This document shows positions 18,320 to 27,373 of a stretch of DNA of 64,000 bases, piece after piece. The translations under genes were made by a program, and so were the position numbers. Below the pieces are notes generated by a model. The model searched no databases. It was not told the DNA's origin and saw nothing but the letters and a program-made list of their open reading frames with translations. Position 1 is the first letter of the stretch. The number at the start of each line of letters is the position of its first letter. Origin of the DNA: Herbaspirillum chlorophenolicum (lineage in GTDB: Bacteria; Pseudomonadota; Gammaproteobacteria; Burkholderiales; Burkholderiaceae_D). The stretch covers positions 124,001-188,000 of the forward strand of contig NZ_LFLT01000003.1 in the NCBI RefSeq assembly GCF_001189955.1, read 5' to 3'.

Positions 18320-19936
18320 TCACTTGAGGACAGGCGGTTCTTCGAAAGTGTGGAAAGGCGCCGGGCTGGGCACGGTCCATTCCAGGCCTTCCGCACCTTC
18401 CCACGGCTTGGCTTCCGCCTTCTTGCCGCCCTTGATCGACGGGATCACCACGCAGAACAGGAAGTACACCTGGCTCAGGCCGAAACCGAAGGCGCCGATC
18501 GAGGCGAGCATGTTGAAGTCGGTGAACTGCGCCGGATAGTCCGCATAGCGGCGCGGCATACCGGCCAGCCCGAGGAAGTGCATCGGGAAGAAGGTGACGT
18601 TGAAGGTGATCAGCGAAGCCCAGAAGTGGAACTTGCCGCGCCATTCGTTGTACATGTAGCCGGTCCACTTCGGACTCCAGTAGTAGTAACCGGCGAACAG
18701 CGCAAACAGCGAACCGGCCACCAGCACGTAGTGGAAGTGCGCCACCACGTAGTAGGTATCCTGCATCTGGATGTCGATCGGGGTGACCGCCAGGATCAGG
18801 CCGGTGAAGCCGCCCATGGTGAACACGAAGATGAAGCCGACCGAGAACAGCATCGGCGTCTCGAAGGTCATCGAACCGCGCCACATGGTGGCGATCCAGT
18901 TGAAGATCTTCACGCCGGTCGGCACCGCGATCAGCATGGTGGCGTACATGAAGAACAACTGCGCAGTCACCGGCATGCCGGTGGTGAACATATGGTGCGC
19001 CCAGACGATGAAGGACAGGATCGCGATCGAAGCGGTCGCGTACACCATCGAGGCATAACCGAACAGCGGCTTGCGCGCGAAGGCCGGGATGATCTGCGAG
19101 ACGATGCCGAAGGCCGGCAAGATCATGATATAGACCTCCGGGTGGCCGAAGAACCAGAAGATGTGCTGGTACATCACCGGATCGCCGCCGCCGGCCGCGT
19201 TGAAGAACGAGGTGCCGAAGTGGCGATCGGTCAGCGTCATGGTGATGGCGCCTGCCAGCACCGGCATCACGGCGATCAGCAGGTAGGCGGTGATCAGCCA
19301 GGTCCAGCAGAACATCGGCATCTTCATCAGCGTCATGCCGGGCGCGCGCATGTTCAGGATGGTGACGATGATGTTGATCGAACCCATGATCGACGAAGCG
19401 CCCATGATGTGCATGGCGAAGATGGCCATGTCCATGCCAGGGCCCATCTGCGTCGACAGCGGCGCGTACAGCGTCCAGCCTGCGGCGGTGGCGCCGCCCG
19501 GCACCAGGAACGAACCTGCCAGCAGCAGCGCTGCCGGCGGCAGCAGCCAGAACGAAAAGTTGTTCATGCGCGCGAACGCCATGTCGGAGGCGCCGATCTG
19601 CAGCGGGATCATCCAGTTGGCGAAGCCGACGAAGGCCGGCATGATGGCGCCGAACACCATCACCAGGCCGTGCATGGTGGTCAACTGGTTAAAGAACTCG
19701 GGACGGAAGAACTGCAGGCCCGGCTGGAACAGCTCGGCGCGGATCAGGAGCGCCAGCACGCCGCCTGAGAGCAGCATGGTGAACGAGAACCACAGGTAGA
19801 GCGTGCCGATATCCTTGTGGTTGGTGGCGAACAGCCAGCGGCGCCAGCCGTGTGGATGGTCGTGCGAGTGGTCGTGATCGTGGCCATGCGCGTGATCGTG
19901 GGAATGATCAGGGGTGTGATCAACGGTGGTGGTCAT
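18320..19936 (-). CDS. ctaD: cytochrome c oxidase subunit I
   Basis: A 538-residue twelve-helix heme-copper oxidase core subunit carrying heme a, heme a3 and CuB. Diagnostic motifs are WFFGHPEVYIMILPAFG (CuB histidine and cross-linked Tyr), AHHMFTTGMP and VAHFHYVLVAGSLF (heme ligands). The ATG at 19936 with GGAG nine bases upstream is preferred to an in-frame TTG at 19951. The first 29 residues contain eleven histidines in a DHxHDH pattern, an unusual extension that could bind copper or zinc. Confidence 0.97.
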   Translation of the reverse strand: MTTTVDHTPDHSHDHAHGHDHDHSHDHPHGWRRWLFATNHKDIGTLYLWFSFTMLLSGGVLALLIRAELFQPGLQFFRPEFFNQLTTMHGLVMVFGAIMPAFVGFANWMIPLQIGASDMAFARMNNFSFWLLPPAALLLAGSFLVPGGATAAGWTLYAPLSTQMGPGMDMAIFAMHIMGASSIMGSINIIVTILNMRAPGMTLMKMPMFCWTWLITAYLLIAVMPVLAGAITMTLTDRHFGTSFFNAAGGGDPVMYQHIFWFFGHPEVYIMILPAFGIVSQIIPAFARKPLFGYASMVYATASIAILSFIVWAHHMFTTGMPVTAQLFFMYATMLIAVPTGVKIFNWIATMWRGSMTFETPMLFSVGFIFVFTMGGFTGLILAVTPIDIQMQDTYYVVAHFHYVLVAGSLFALFAGYYYWSPKWTGYMYNEWRGKFHFWASLITFNVTFFPMHFLGLAGMPRRYADYPAQFTDFNMLASIGAFGFGLSQVYFLFCVVIPSIKGGKKAEAKPWEGAEGLEWTVPSPAPFHTFEEPPVLK

Positions 19937-19955
19937 AGTCCTGTTCTCCAATCGA

Positions 19956-21116
19956 TTACTTGCGGCCAGCCAGCACTTCTGCGGGCTGAACGATGTTTTC
20001 CTGCGCCTTGTTGGACCAGCTGTTGCGCGTATAGGTAATGACGGCGGCGATCTCGGTGTCGTTCAGCACTGTCTTCCAGGCCGGCATGGCGTTCTTGCCG
20101 TTCAGCACCACATGGATCTGCTCTGCCTTGGGGCCGTTGACCACCGGGTCGCCGTCCAGCGCCGGGAAAGCGCCGGGCACGCCCTTGCCGGTAGCCTGGT
20201 GGCAGACGGCGCAATTGGCGGTGTAGACCTTTTCGCCGCGCTGCTTGAGCTCGTCGATAGTCCAGGTCTTGTTCGGATCGTCGGCCTTGGCCGCCATTTC
20301 CTTTTTCTTTTCATCGACCCAGGTCTTGTAGTCGGCCTCGCTGACCACGTTCACCACGATGGGCATGAAAGCATGGTCCTTGCCGCACAGCTCGACGCAC
20401 TGGCCGCGATAGGTGCCGATCTTCTCGGCGCGGAACCAGGTGTCACGCACGAAACCGGGGATCGCATCCTGCTTGACGCCGAAGGCGGGAATGGTCCACG
20501 AGTGGATCACGTCGTTGGCGGTGGTGACGATGCGCACCTTCTTGTTGACCGGCACCACGACCGGGTTGTCCACTTCCAGCAGGTAGTTGTCGTTCTTCTT
20601 GATCGAAGCGTCGGTGACCTGCTCGCGCGGCGTGGCCAGATTGGAGAGGAAGGAGATGCCTTCGCCCTCGCCCTTCAGGTAATCGTAGCCCCACTTCCAC
20701 TGCATGCCGGTGACCTTGATGGTGAGGTCCGCATTGGAAGTATCTTTCATCGCCACCACCGTCTTGGTGGCCGGCAGCGCCATGCCGATCACGATCAGGA
20801 ACGGCACCACGGTCCAGGCGATTTCCACCGTCGTGCTTTCATGGAAGGTAGAAGCCTTGTGGCCAAGCGACTTGCGGTGCTTGAGGATGGAATAAAACAT
20901 GACGCCAAACACCGCCACGAAGATCACTAGGCAGATGATCAGCATCAGGATGTGCAGGTCGTAGATTTGTTCGGCGATTTGGGTGACAGGCGGCTGGAAG
21001 TTCATTTGCCTTACTGCGGGTCCCCCTGGACTGTCCACCACTGCCCAGGACGGGATTCCCGCCGCCAGCAGCGATGCACCGAGGGTCAACGATTGAAGGC
21101 GCTTCGCATGTTTCAT
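19956..21116 (-). CDS. ctaC: cytochrome c oxidase subunit II with fused cytochrome c domain
   Basis: A 386-residue protein of caa3 type. It has a signal peptide, two membrane helices (about residues 50-110) and a periplasmic cupredoxin domain with the CuA motif CVELCGKDHAFM. A C-terminal cytochrome c domain carries the heme site CAVCHQ and a later methionine ligand candidate (GKNAMPAW). The ATG at 21116, preceded by GAGGAAATCC, is preferred to a TTG at 21128. It is the first structural gene of the oxidase operon. Confidence 0.96.
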   Translation of the reverse strand: MKHAKRLQSLTLGASLLAAGIPSWAVVDSPGGPAVRQMNFQPPVTQIAEQIYDLHILMLIICLVIFVAVFGVMFYSILKHRKSLGHKASTFHESTTVEIAWTVVPFLIVIGMALPATKTVVAMKDTSNADLTIKVTGMQWKWGYDYLKGEGEGISFLSNLATPREQVTDASIKKNDNYLLEVDNPVVVPVNKKVRIVTTANDVIHSWTIPAFGVKQDAIPGFVRDTWFRAEKIGTYRGQCVELCGKDHAFMPIVVNVVSEADYKTWVDEKKKEMAAKADDPNKTWTIDELKQRGEKVYTANCAVCHQATGKGVPGAFPALDGDPVVNGPKAEQIHVVLNGKNAMPAWKTVLNDTEIAAVITYTRNSWSNKAQENIVQPAEVLAGRK

Positions 21117-21147
21117 GGATTTCCTCAAAAGCCCAAAATTATAAGAA

Positions 21148-21609
21148 TTAGAATTTCGCCAACACGCCGATCCTTGCGGACAATTCGCGATCCAGCTCGC
21201 GCGCGAACTCTCGTCGTTTCCATTCGCTCATAAAACGGCCTACTTCCACGCGCATGCCGGAACACTCCAGCCCCACCAGCGACTGGCGGGCGACAGGAAA
21301 ATCGATACGCGCACGGCGCAAGTCCAGCTTGATACGGTTTACCTTGCTTGCCTGTGTCAATTCGACAATCAGGCAGTCATCCAACAAAGCGACATACTCG
21401 CGATCAGTTGCGTGGCGGGCGTACACCAGGAAGGCGATGCCGACCGCCGAAAGCTCAATGACAGAAAAAACCAGGATAGTCCAGGCACCATGGACGGTGA
21501 ATGCCAACGCGACCGTCAGCGATACGACACAGAGTATTGCAAAGACCCACGCCAGCTGGCGCGGCGCAATCGAACAATTGCGCTTCAATATCCATTCCCG
21601 CGTCTCCAT
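21148..21609 (-). CDS. DUF2244 membrane protein
   Basis: A 153-residue protein with two adjacent hydrophobic helices (about residues 18-65) followed by a soluble basic domain (RIKLDLRRARIDFP...VEVGRFMSEWKRREFARELDREL). This is the DUF2244 pattern seen upstream of ctaC in many proteobacteria. It lies 31 bp ahead of ctaC on the same strand and is probably co-transcribed. Function unknown. Confidence 0.85.
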   Translation of the reverse strand: METREWILKRNCSIAPRQLAWVFAILCVVSLTVALAFTVHGAWTILVFSVIELSAVGIAFLVYARHATDREYVALLDDCLIVELTQASKVNRIKLDLRRARIDFPVARQSLVGLECSGMRVEVGRFMSEWKRREFARELDRELSARIGVLAKF

Positions 21610-21987
21610 AGCACCTCGCCAGCATGATTGTCGGTCGAGCGTGTCTCTCTATAAGTCGAACCGCTGGAGGCCGAGCCGGCGCACTGCATCGACGGGGCTG
21701 TTGCCGCCCTCCGCGACGCGCTATGGCGCTGGTGCCGTCCTCATTGCGGCTCTTTATTTATTCTTAACCATTTGAGTATAAGGGGTAACGCTGCCCGTGA
21801 TCAAGCAAACGCAACCCCGTGTTCTTGGGCGCTTTGCCCGGACGCCCCAAAACATGCACTGCCACCCGCTTTCCGGCTTGTAGACTGGTTTCCGGAGCCT
21901 CCCCTCCATTCAGCAGGGCGTAACGATACAACAACGACGACCAAATCCAGATGGACTTTGGCAACTAACCGATATATGCCACTGCCA
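21610..21987. other. intergenic region upstream of the oxidase operon
   Basis: 378 bp between the DUF2244 gene and the BioC-like gene, both on the minus strand. It should hold the oxidase operon promoter on the minus strand, but I find no convincing -35/-10 pair. Open frames here have no ribosome site and no recognisable protein pattern. No tRNA or repeat is seen. Confidence 0.5.
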
Positions 21988-22929
21988 CTATTTCCTGGGC
22001 AAATCGAACCGGATGATGCTCTCGCCTGCAGCGGTCTGTTTCGGTACCGGCCGGAAGGCATGGCCGTACACGACCTCAAACGTCAGCGGTATCTTGCCAT
22101 CGCGGTTGCGCATCGCCTCAAAGGCGGCCAGCAAGCGCTGGTGCTGTCCGCGCGAGAGCAGCCCGCGGCGACGCGTCTCCAGCGGATTGCCGCCCCAGGC
22201 GCGCACGTCTTCCAGCAAGCGTTGCGGCGTCTCGTAAGTCACGGTAATCGTTTCCATATCCATCACCGGCGTGGAAAAGCCGGCGTTGACCAGCATGTCG
22301 CCGAAGTCGTGCATGTCCACGAAAGGCAGGGCATGCGGCGCCAGGTCGATGCTCTCGAAGGCGCTACGCACTTCACGCAGGGTATCCGGACCAAAGCACG
22401 AAAACATCAGCAAGCCTTCCACCCGCAGCACGCGGCGCCATTCGGCGAACACACGGTCGGGCTGCGGATGCCAGTGCAGCGCCAGATTGGACCAGACCAG
22501 GTCGAGCGAATTGGGTCCCAAAGGGAGTTGGGCGAAGTCGGCGCACGCCAGCTCGGGGCCGTTGCCGCCGGACGTGCCCAGCCATTTGTTGATCGAACCG
22601 AACAGGCGGTTGACCGCCGACTGGGCGCCGCGCTGGTGTTCGGCCGCCACGGACAGCATGCCATAGGCGCCGTCCAGCCCCACCACCTGGGCCTCGGGGT
22701 AACGTTTTTGCAGCATCGGCAGATCGGCGCCCTCACCGCAGCCGGCGTCAAGCACCTGGCTGGGAACGATCTTCACCAGCGCCAGCCGCTCCTGCATGCG
22801 GAAAGACACCTCGCGGCGCAGGAAGTCGGATTCGGCTACCCGCTGCGGCCGGCCAAAGGTACGGCGCACCAGAGGCAGATCGATAGGCGCGCTGAGTTTG
22901 GCGCTGGCGGATGGCGGACTGAGGGACAT
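21988..22929 (-). CDS. BioC-like SAM-dependent methyltransferase
   Basis: A 313-residue class I methyltransferase. The SAM site is VLDAGCGEGADLPMLQKRYP and the acidic loop end is VGLDGAYGML. WSNLALHWHPQPDRVFAEWRRVL and FSCFGPDTLREVRSAF correspond to the BioC motifs WSNLAxQW and GTLxEL. BioC methylates malonyl-ACP at the start of biotin synthesis. It is longer than E. coli BioC, with an extra central insertion (about residues 100-120) and a longer C-terminus. No other bio gene is nearby, so the assignment is moderate. It is divergent from comF. Confidence 0.7.
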   Translation of the reverse strand: MSLSPPSASAKLSAPIDLPLVRRTFGRPQRVAESDFLRREVSFRMQERLALVKIVPSQVLDAGCGEGADLPMLQKRYPEAQVVGLDGAYGMLSVAAEHQRGAQSAVNRLFGSINKWLGTSGGNGPELACADFAQLPLGPNSLDLVWSNLALHWHPQPDRVFAEWRRVLRVEGLLMFSCFGPDTLREVRSAFESIDLAPHALPFVDMHDFGDMLVNAGFSTPVMDMETITVTYETPQRLLEDVRAWGGNPLETRRRGLLSRGQHQRLLAAFEAMRNRDGKIPLTFEVVYGHAFRPVPKQTAAGESIIRFDLPRK

Positions 22930-22997
22930 CGAATCAGGAAACAGGTGAGATAATGGCCGTAGTTTAGTCGAAATCCATTTTTCCCGGGCGCAACCCC

Positions 22998-23834
22998 ATG
23001 GACGTCAAACCGCACAAACCCGGCAGTGCGCCTACCGCGCCCAAAACGGCTGCCGCCTACAAACGAGTACCGCCAGCCAAGCCGCAAAAAAGCGGCTGGG
23101 TGAAACGCGTGCTGGCCCGTATTCCACAACTGCTGCCCTCCTCCTGCGCCCTGTGCGGCGATGCCGGACGCGACACGCTGTGCACGCCTTGCCGCCAGCG
23201 CTTTTTCACGCGCCAGCATCGGCGCTGCATCCAGTGTGCGCTGCCGATGCCCGCCGTCGGCAAGGAATTGCGCTGCGGCGCCTGCCTCAAGAACAAACCT
23301 GCATTCGACGCCACCATTGTCGCCACCGACTATTTCGCGCCGTCCGACCAGCTGGTGCTGGCCCTGAAGTTCAGCGGCGACCTGCGGCTGGCGCCGCTGC
23401 TGGCTGAACTGATCCGCAACGCCGCGCTGCGCAGTCCGCTGCCGGGCAGCGATATCCAACTGCCGCTGCCGACCATGCTGGCAGCAGTCCCGCTGGGCCG
23501 CGCCCGCCTGCAGGAACGGGGCTTCAACCAGGCATTGGAAATCGCCAAGCCGTTGTCCAGGCTGCTCGACATCCAACTGCATCCATACCTGCTCGAACGC
23601 GTGAAAGAAACCCAGGCGCAATCCGGCCTGCCGCTGGTGGCGCGTGGCCGCAACATCCGCAAAGCCTTCGTGGTGCCTTACGACGCCATGGATCATGTGC
23701 GCGGCCGCCACGTAGGCATCGTCGACGATGTCATGACCACCGGCGAGACCCTCAACGAGCTGGCCGCCACCCTCAAGCGCTTCGGCGCCAAGCGCGTGAC
23801 CAACTTGGTTTTCGCACGCACCCCGCCGGGCTGA
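22998..23834 (+). CDS. ComF family phosphoribosyltransferase-like protein
   Basis: A 278-residue protein. A lysine-rich N-terminal extension of about 40 residues comes before a zinc-binding region with paired cysteines (CALCGDAGRDTLCTPC, CIQCALPMP, CGAC). A type I phosphoribosyltransferase domain with the PRPP motif VGIVDDVMTTGETLNEL follows. ComF proteins act in natural transformation as partners of PriA and the uptake machinery. Here the gene stands with trmL, 28 bp downstream, so a direct competence role is inferred from family only. Confidence 0.9.
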   Translation: MDVKPHKPGSAPTAPKTAAAYKRVPPAKPQKSGWVKRVLARIPQLLPSSCALCGDAGRDTLCTPCRQRFFTRQHRRCIQCALPMPAVGKELRCGACLKNKPAFDATIVATDYFAPSDQLVLALKFSGDLRLAPLLAELIRNAALRSPLPGSDIQLPLPTMLAAVPLGRARLQERGFNQALEIAKPLSRLLDIQLHPYLLERVKETQAQSGLPLVARGRNIRKAFVVPYDAMDHVRGRHVGIVDDVMTTGETLNELAATLKRFGAKRVTNLVFARTPPG

Positions 23835-23862
23835 TCCGGCATCGCATTTTCAGGAGATTTGT

Positions 23863-24345
23863 TTGTTTCACGTCGTACTGGTCGAACCGGAGATCCCTCC
23901 CAATACCGGCAACATCATCCGCCTGTGCGCCAATACCGGCGCACAACTGCACCTGATCGAACCGCTCGGTTTCCCGCTGGACGACGCCAAGATGCGCCGT
24001 GCCGGGCTCGACTACCACGATTACGCGACCATGCAGGTGCATTCCAACTGGGATGCCTTCCTGGAACGCCGCCGCGCCGATCCGCAATTCGATCCGGCGC
24101 GCATGTTCGCCATGACTACCCACGGCTCGACGCCATTTGCGGGCCTCGCCTTCCACCCCGGCGACACGTTCGTGTTCGGTTCCGAAACACGCGGGCTGGC
24201 ACCGGCACTGCGCGAGTCATTCCCGGCCACGCAGCGCATCCGCCTGCCGATGCGGCCGGACAACCGCAGCCTCAATCTCTCCAACACCGTGGCGGTGGTG
24301 GTGTATGAGGCGTGGCGGCAGAACGGCTACGAGGGCGGGAGCTGA
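23863..24345 (+). CDS. trmL: tRNA (cytidine(34)-2'-O)-methyltransferase
   Basis: A 160-residue SPOUT methyltransferase that methylates the wobble ribose of tRNA-Leu isoacceptors. Motif 1 is EPEIPPNTGNIIRLCANTG, motif 2 is FVFGSETRGLAP and motif 3 is IRLPMRPDNRSLNLSNTVAVVVYEA, which forms the trefoil knot. The start is a TTG with AGGAG six bases upstream; no ATG or GTG lies nearby in frame. The length is normal for the minimal SPOUT family. Confidence 0.95.
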   Translation: MFHVVLVEPEIPPNTGNIIRLCANTGAQLHLIEPLGFPLDDAKMRRAGLDYHDYATMQVHSNWDAFLERRRADPQFDPARMFAMTTHGSTPFAGLAFHPGDTFVFGSETRGLAPALRESFPATQRIRLPMRPDNRSLNLSNTVAVVVYEAWRQNGYEGGS

Positions 24346-24385
24346 TACATGCCTACTCCCTGCGAAAGCAGGGACGACAACAAAC

Positions 24386-24413
24386 AAAAACGGCTCCCGC
24401 AGGAGCCGTTTTT
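24386..24413. terminator. bidirectional terminator between trmL and the ABC transporter
   Basis: A 12-bp stem, AAAAACGGCTCC / GGAGCCGTTTTT with loop CGCA, lies between convergent genes. A smaller hairpin with a GAAA tetraloop (TCCCTGC / GCAGGGA, 24357-24374) precedes it. Confidence 0.9.
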
Positions 24414-24429
24414 TGATGGTGCGATACGC

Positions 24430-25224
24430 TTAACCAAGCAACAAGGCATCGTCCGACAGCTTCTCGCCGCGCGTCTGCTCGAACATCTTGAGCAGGTCCG
24501 GCACATCCAGCCCGGCGCGCTCCTTCCCCGACACGTCCAGCACCACCTTGCCCTGGTGCAGCATCACGGTGCGGTCGCCATAGTCCAGCGCCTGGCGCAT
24601 GCTGTGGGTCACCATCATCGTGGTCAGCTTGCTCTCGGCCACGATCTTGGCCGTCAGCTCCAGCACGAAAGCGGCGGTCTTGGGATCAAGCGCGGCGGTG
24701 TGCTCATCCAGCAGCAAAATGCGCGAAGGCTGCAGCGATGCCATCAACAGGCTGACCGCCTGGCGCTGGCCGCCGGAAAGCAGGCCGATGCGGTCGGAGA
24801 GGCGCTTTTCCAAACCCAGGTTGAGCACCGACAGCCGCTCACGGAACAACTCACGCATCTTGCCGCGGATGGCGAAATTGAAGCCGCGGCGACGGCCGCG
24901 CGCCATCGCCAGCGCCATGTTTTCTTCGATGGTCAATGCCTCGCAGGTGCCGGCCATCGGATCCTGGAACACGCGCGCCACCATGCCGGCGCGGTCCCAG
25001 GCTTGCTTTCTGGTGACATCGGTGCCATCGATTTCGATCGTGCCCGAGTCCATCAGCAAGTCACCCGAAATGGCGTTCAGGAAAGTCGACTTGCCTGCGC
25101 CGTTGGAACCGATCACGGCCACGAACTGGCCAGTCGGAATTTCCAGCGAGAGGCCGCGCAGCGCCGGGTTCTCGATCGGCGTGCCGGGATTGAAGGTGAT
25201 CTTGAGATCGCTTGCTTTCAACAT
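24430..25224 (-). CDS. ABC transporter ATP-binding protein (TrpXYZ type)
   Basis: A 264-residue ABC ATPase. Walker A is GSNGAGKSTFLN, the signature is LSGGQRQAVSLLMA, Walker B is RILLLDEHTAALD and the switch histidine is in MVTHSMRQAL. DEHTAALDPKT, with His in place of Pro, is typical of the ATPases that pair with PF04392 binding proteins. It probably energises uptake through the adjacent permease, whose stop is one base away. The substrate is unknown; amino acid-like ligands are known in the family. Confidence 0.92.
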   Translation of the reverse strand: MLKASDLKITFNPGTPIENPALRGLSLEIPTGQFVAVIGSNGAGKSTFLNAISGDLLMDSGTIEIDGTDVTRKQAWDRAGMVARVFQDPMAGTCEALTIEENMALAMARGRRRGFNFAIRGKMRELFRERLSVLNLGLEKRLSDRIGLLSGGQRQAVSLLMASLQPSRILLLDEHTAALDPKTAAFVLELTAKIVAESKLTTMMVTHSMRQALDYGDRTVMLHQGKVVLDVSGKERAGLDVPDLLKMFEQTRGEKLSDDALLLG

Positions 25225-25225
25225 C

Positions 25226-26119
25226 TCAAGCCCCCTTCATCAGCAGTTTCAGCTTGCGCTTGCCCATCGGCAGCACCAGCGCCAGCATCACCAGCACCGC
25301 GGTCACCAGGTTCAGGTCCTGCGCCTGTAGGCCGATGAAGTCGCTGTTCAAGGCCAGTGCGATGAAGAAGCGGTACAGGATGGCACCCAGGATCACCGCC
25401 AGCGTGGTCCACACCAGGCGGCGCGCCGGCAGGATGTTCTCGCCGATGATCACGGCCGCCAGGCCGATGACGATGGTGCCGATGCCCATGGAAATATCGG
25501 AGCCGCCCTGGGTCTGCGCGAACAGCGCGCCAGCCAGCGCCACCAACGCATTGGCCAGCGCCATGCCGGCCAGCGTGGCAGTACCGGTGGCGATGCCCTG
25601 GGCGCGCGCCATACGGGCATTGGCGCCGGTGGCGCGCATGGCCAAGCCGATTTCGGAAGAGAAGAACCAATCCAGCAGCAGTTTGACGACAGCCACCACC
25701 ACCAGCAGGATCAGCGGACGGCCGACATAGTCGGGGATCCAGTCGGGTTGCAGGATCGTGAAGATGGTCGACTCGGAAATCAGCGGTACGTTAGGCTTGC
25801 CCATCACGCGCAGGTTGATCGAATACAGCGCGATCATCATCAGGATACTGGCCAGGAGATCCATGATCTTCAGCCGCACATTCAGCCAGGCGGTGGTGAA
25901 GCCGGCCAGTGCGCCGGCCAGGATGGCGACGCCGGTCGACAGGAACGGGTCATGCCCAGCCGAGATCATGGTGGCGGCTACAGCGCCGCCCAGCGGAAAA
26001 CTGCCGTCGACGGTCAGGTCGGGGAAAGTAAGAATGCGGAAGGAAATCAGCACTCCAAGGGCCACGAGGCTGAAAATCAGGCCGATTTCCAGTGCGCCCA
26101 ACAGCGTATACAGCGACAT
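25226..26119 (-). CDS. ABC transporter permease (TrpXYZ type)
   Basis: A 297-residue inner-membrane permease of the branched-chain amino acid permease superfamily with about eight to nine hydrophobic segments. It begins YTLLGALEIGLIFSLVALGVLISFRILTFPDLTVDGSF and contains the conserved GLAMRATGANARMARAQGI cytoplasmic coupling loop. It belongs to the permease group that works with PF04392 solute-binding proteins. It lies downstream of the two binding-protein genes, behind a hairpin that may lower its expression. Confidence 0.92.
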   Translation of the reverse strand: MSLYTLLGALEIGLIFSLVALGVLISFRILTFPDLTVDGSFPLGGAVAATMISAGHDPFLSTGVAILAGALAGFTTAWLNVRLKIMDLLASILMMIALYSINLRVMGKPNVPLISESTIFTILQPDWIPDYVGRPLILLVVVAVVKLLLDWFFSSEIGLAMRATGANARMARAQGIATGTATLAGMALANALVALAGALFAQTQGGSDISMGIGTIVIGLAAVIIGENILPARRLVWTTLAVILGAILYRFFIALALNSDFIGLQAQDLNLVTAVLVMLALVLPMGKRKLKLLMKGA

Positions 26120-26140
26120 AAAAGGTCTTTCTTAAAAAAC

Positions 26141-26177
26141 ACATTCGGCATTGGCGCGGTACGCTAATGCCGAATGT
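26141..26177 (-). terminator. hairpin attenuator between binding protein and permease genes
   Basis: A 16-bp stem with one mismatch (26141-26156 / 26162-26177) is followed on the minus strand by GTTTTTT. It lies inside the transporter operon and would let only part of the transcripts reach the permease and ATPase genes. Confidence 0.75.
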
Positions 26178-26235
26178 CTTCTGCGTTCCGCGAAGCGCCG
26201 CAGGGATGGCGCAGTGCCTCGCGGTGCCGTGCAGA

Positions 26236-27207
26236 TCAGTTCAGTACCTTGGTCGCCGACTTCAGGAAGTCCGGCGACAGGGTCACACCCTGCTTTTGCG
26301 CTGCCGAGGTATTGACGTAAAGCTCAAGGTTCTTGCTGGTCGAAGAAGCGATATCGCCCGGCTTCTCACCCTTCAGGATGCGTGCCACCACCTTGCCGGT
26401 CTGGCGGCCCAGATCGTAGAAGTTCACACCCAGCGCAGCCACGGCGCCACGCTTGACGCTGCCGGTATCGGAAGCGATCAGCGGGATCTTGGCATCATTG
26501 CAGACCTTGGCCAGCGATTCGAAGACCGAGACCACGTTGTTGTCGGTGGTGGTGTACATCACATCGATCTTGCCGATCAGGCTCTTGGCGGCCGGCGCCA
26601 CGTCAACCGAGCGCGGTGCGGCAGCCTCGACCAGGGTGATGCCTTGCTTCTGGAGCTCGCCCTTGATGTTGTTCAGCGCCGACACGGAATTGGCTTCGCC
26701 CGGATTGTAAACGATCCCGACACGCTTGGCGTTGGGCACCACGCGCTTGATGATCTCGACCTGCGGGACCGGATCGAGCATGTGCGACATGCCAGTCACG
26801 TTGGTGCCGGATGGCTTCCAGTCCTTGACCAGTTGCGCCGCCATCGGGTCGGCGATAGCCGAATAGACGATCGGGATAGTCTTGGTCGCAGCTACCATCG
26901 GCTGTGCCGACGGGGTGCCGATCACGACGATGGCGTCAGGGTTGTCGCCCACGAACTTCTTGGCGATCTGGCCGGCAGTGCCGGCATTGCCCTGGGCGCT
27001 CTGAAAATCCCATTTCAGGTTCTTGCCCGGCTCGAAGCCTTCGGCGATGAGTTCATCCTTGGTGCCATCGCGCACGGCATCCAGCGCCGGATGCTCGACA
27101 TAGGAAGTCACTGCGACCACCTTCTCTGCAGCCAGCGCGGAAGCGCAGACGGCACTGATGGCCAGCGCACCGGCAATGGCGCGCAATGATTTAGTTAATG
27201 CAAACAC
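26236..27207 (-). CDS. ABC transporter substrate-binding protein 1 (PF04392)
   Basis: A 323-residue exported binding protein. The GTG at 27207 has GAGGAG just upstream and begins a clean signal peptide (cleavage near ALAAEKVV). An ATG at 27225 would start inside the ribosome site. The mature protein has the two-lobed PF04392 pattern (EHPALDAVRDG, IVVIGTPSAQPMVAATKTIPIVYSAI, VGIVYNPGEANS). It is strongly similar over its whole length to the gene immediately upstream, so the two are tandem duplicates. Ligand unknown. Confidence 0.92.
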   Translation of the reverse strand: MFALTKSLRAIAGALAISAVCASALAAEKVVAVTSYVEHPALDAVRDGTKDELIAEGFEPGKNLKWDFQSAQGNAGTAGQIAKKFVGDNPDAIVVIGTPSAQPMVAATKTIPIVYSAIADPMAAQLVKDWKPSGTNVTGMSHMLDPVPQVEIIKRVVPNAKRVGIVYNPGEANSVSALNNIKGELQKQGITLVEAAAPRSVDVAPAAKSLIGKIDVMYTTTDNNVVSVFESLAKVCNDAKIPLIASDTGSVKRGAVAALGVNFYDLGRQTGKVVARILKGEKPGDIASSTSKNLELYVNTSAAQKQGVTLSPDFLKSATKVLN

Positions 27208-27322
27208 AGTCCACTCCTCTTTCATGGCGGTCGGCGCCTGGGCAGCCGCGCTGCCTGGCCCGTTATTCATATATGACGATGCAACGATGTACAGATAGGG
27301 CAACTTGCGCCCCCGGATAAAA

Positions 27323-27346
27323 CGATCCCGCTTAATAGCGGGATCG
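27323..27346 (-). terminator. hairpin between the tandem binding-protein genes
   Basis: A perfect 10-bp stem, CGATCCCGCT / AGCGGGATCG with loop TAAT, is followed on the minus strand by TTTTAT. It is a partial terminator or an mRNA-stabilising hairpin between the two substrate-binding protein genes. Confidence 0.7.
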
Positions 27347-27373
27347 GTCGGGAGCGTCAGGCGCTACTTTAAC

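Noticed and set aside
21764-21964. A 66-residue minus-strand frame in the gap upstream of the oxidase operon
   Set aside because: No ribosome site, no recognisable pattern and ordinary non-coding composition.
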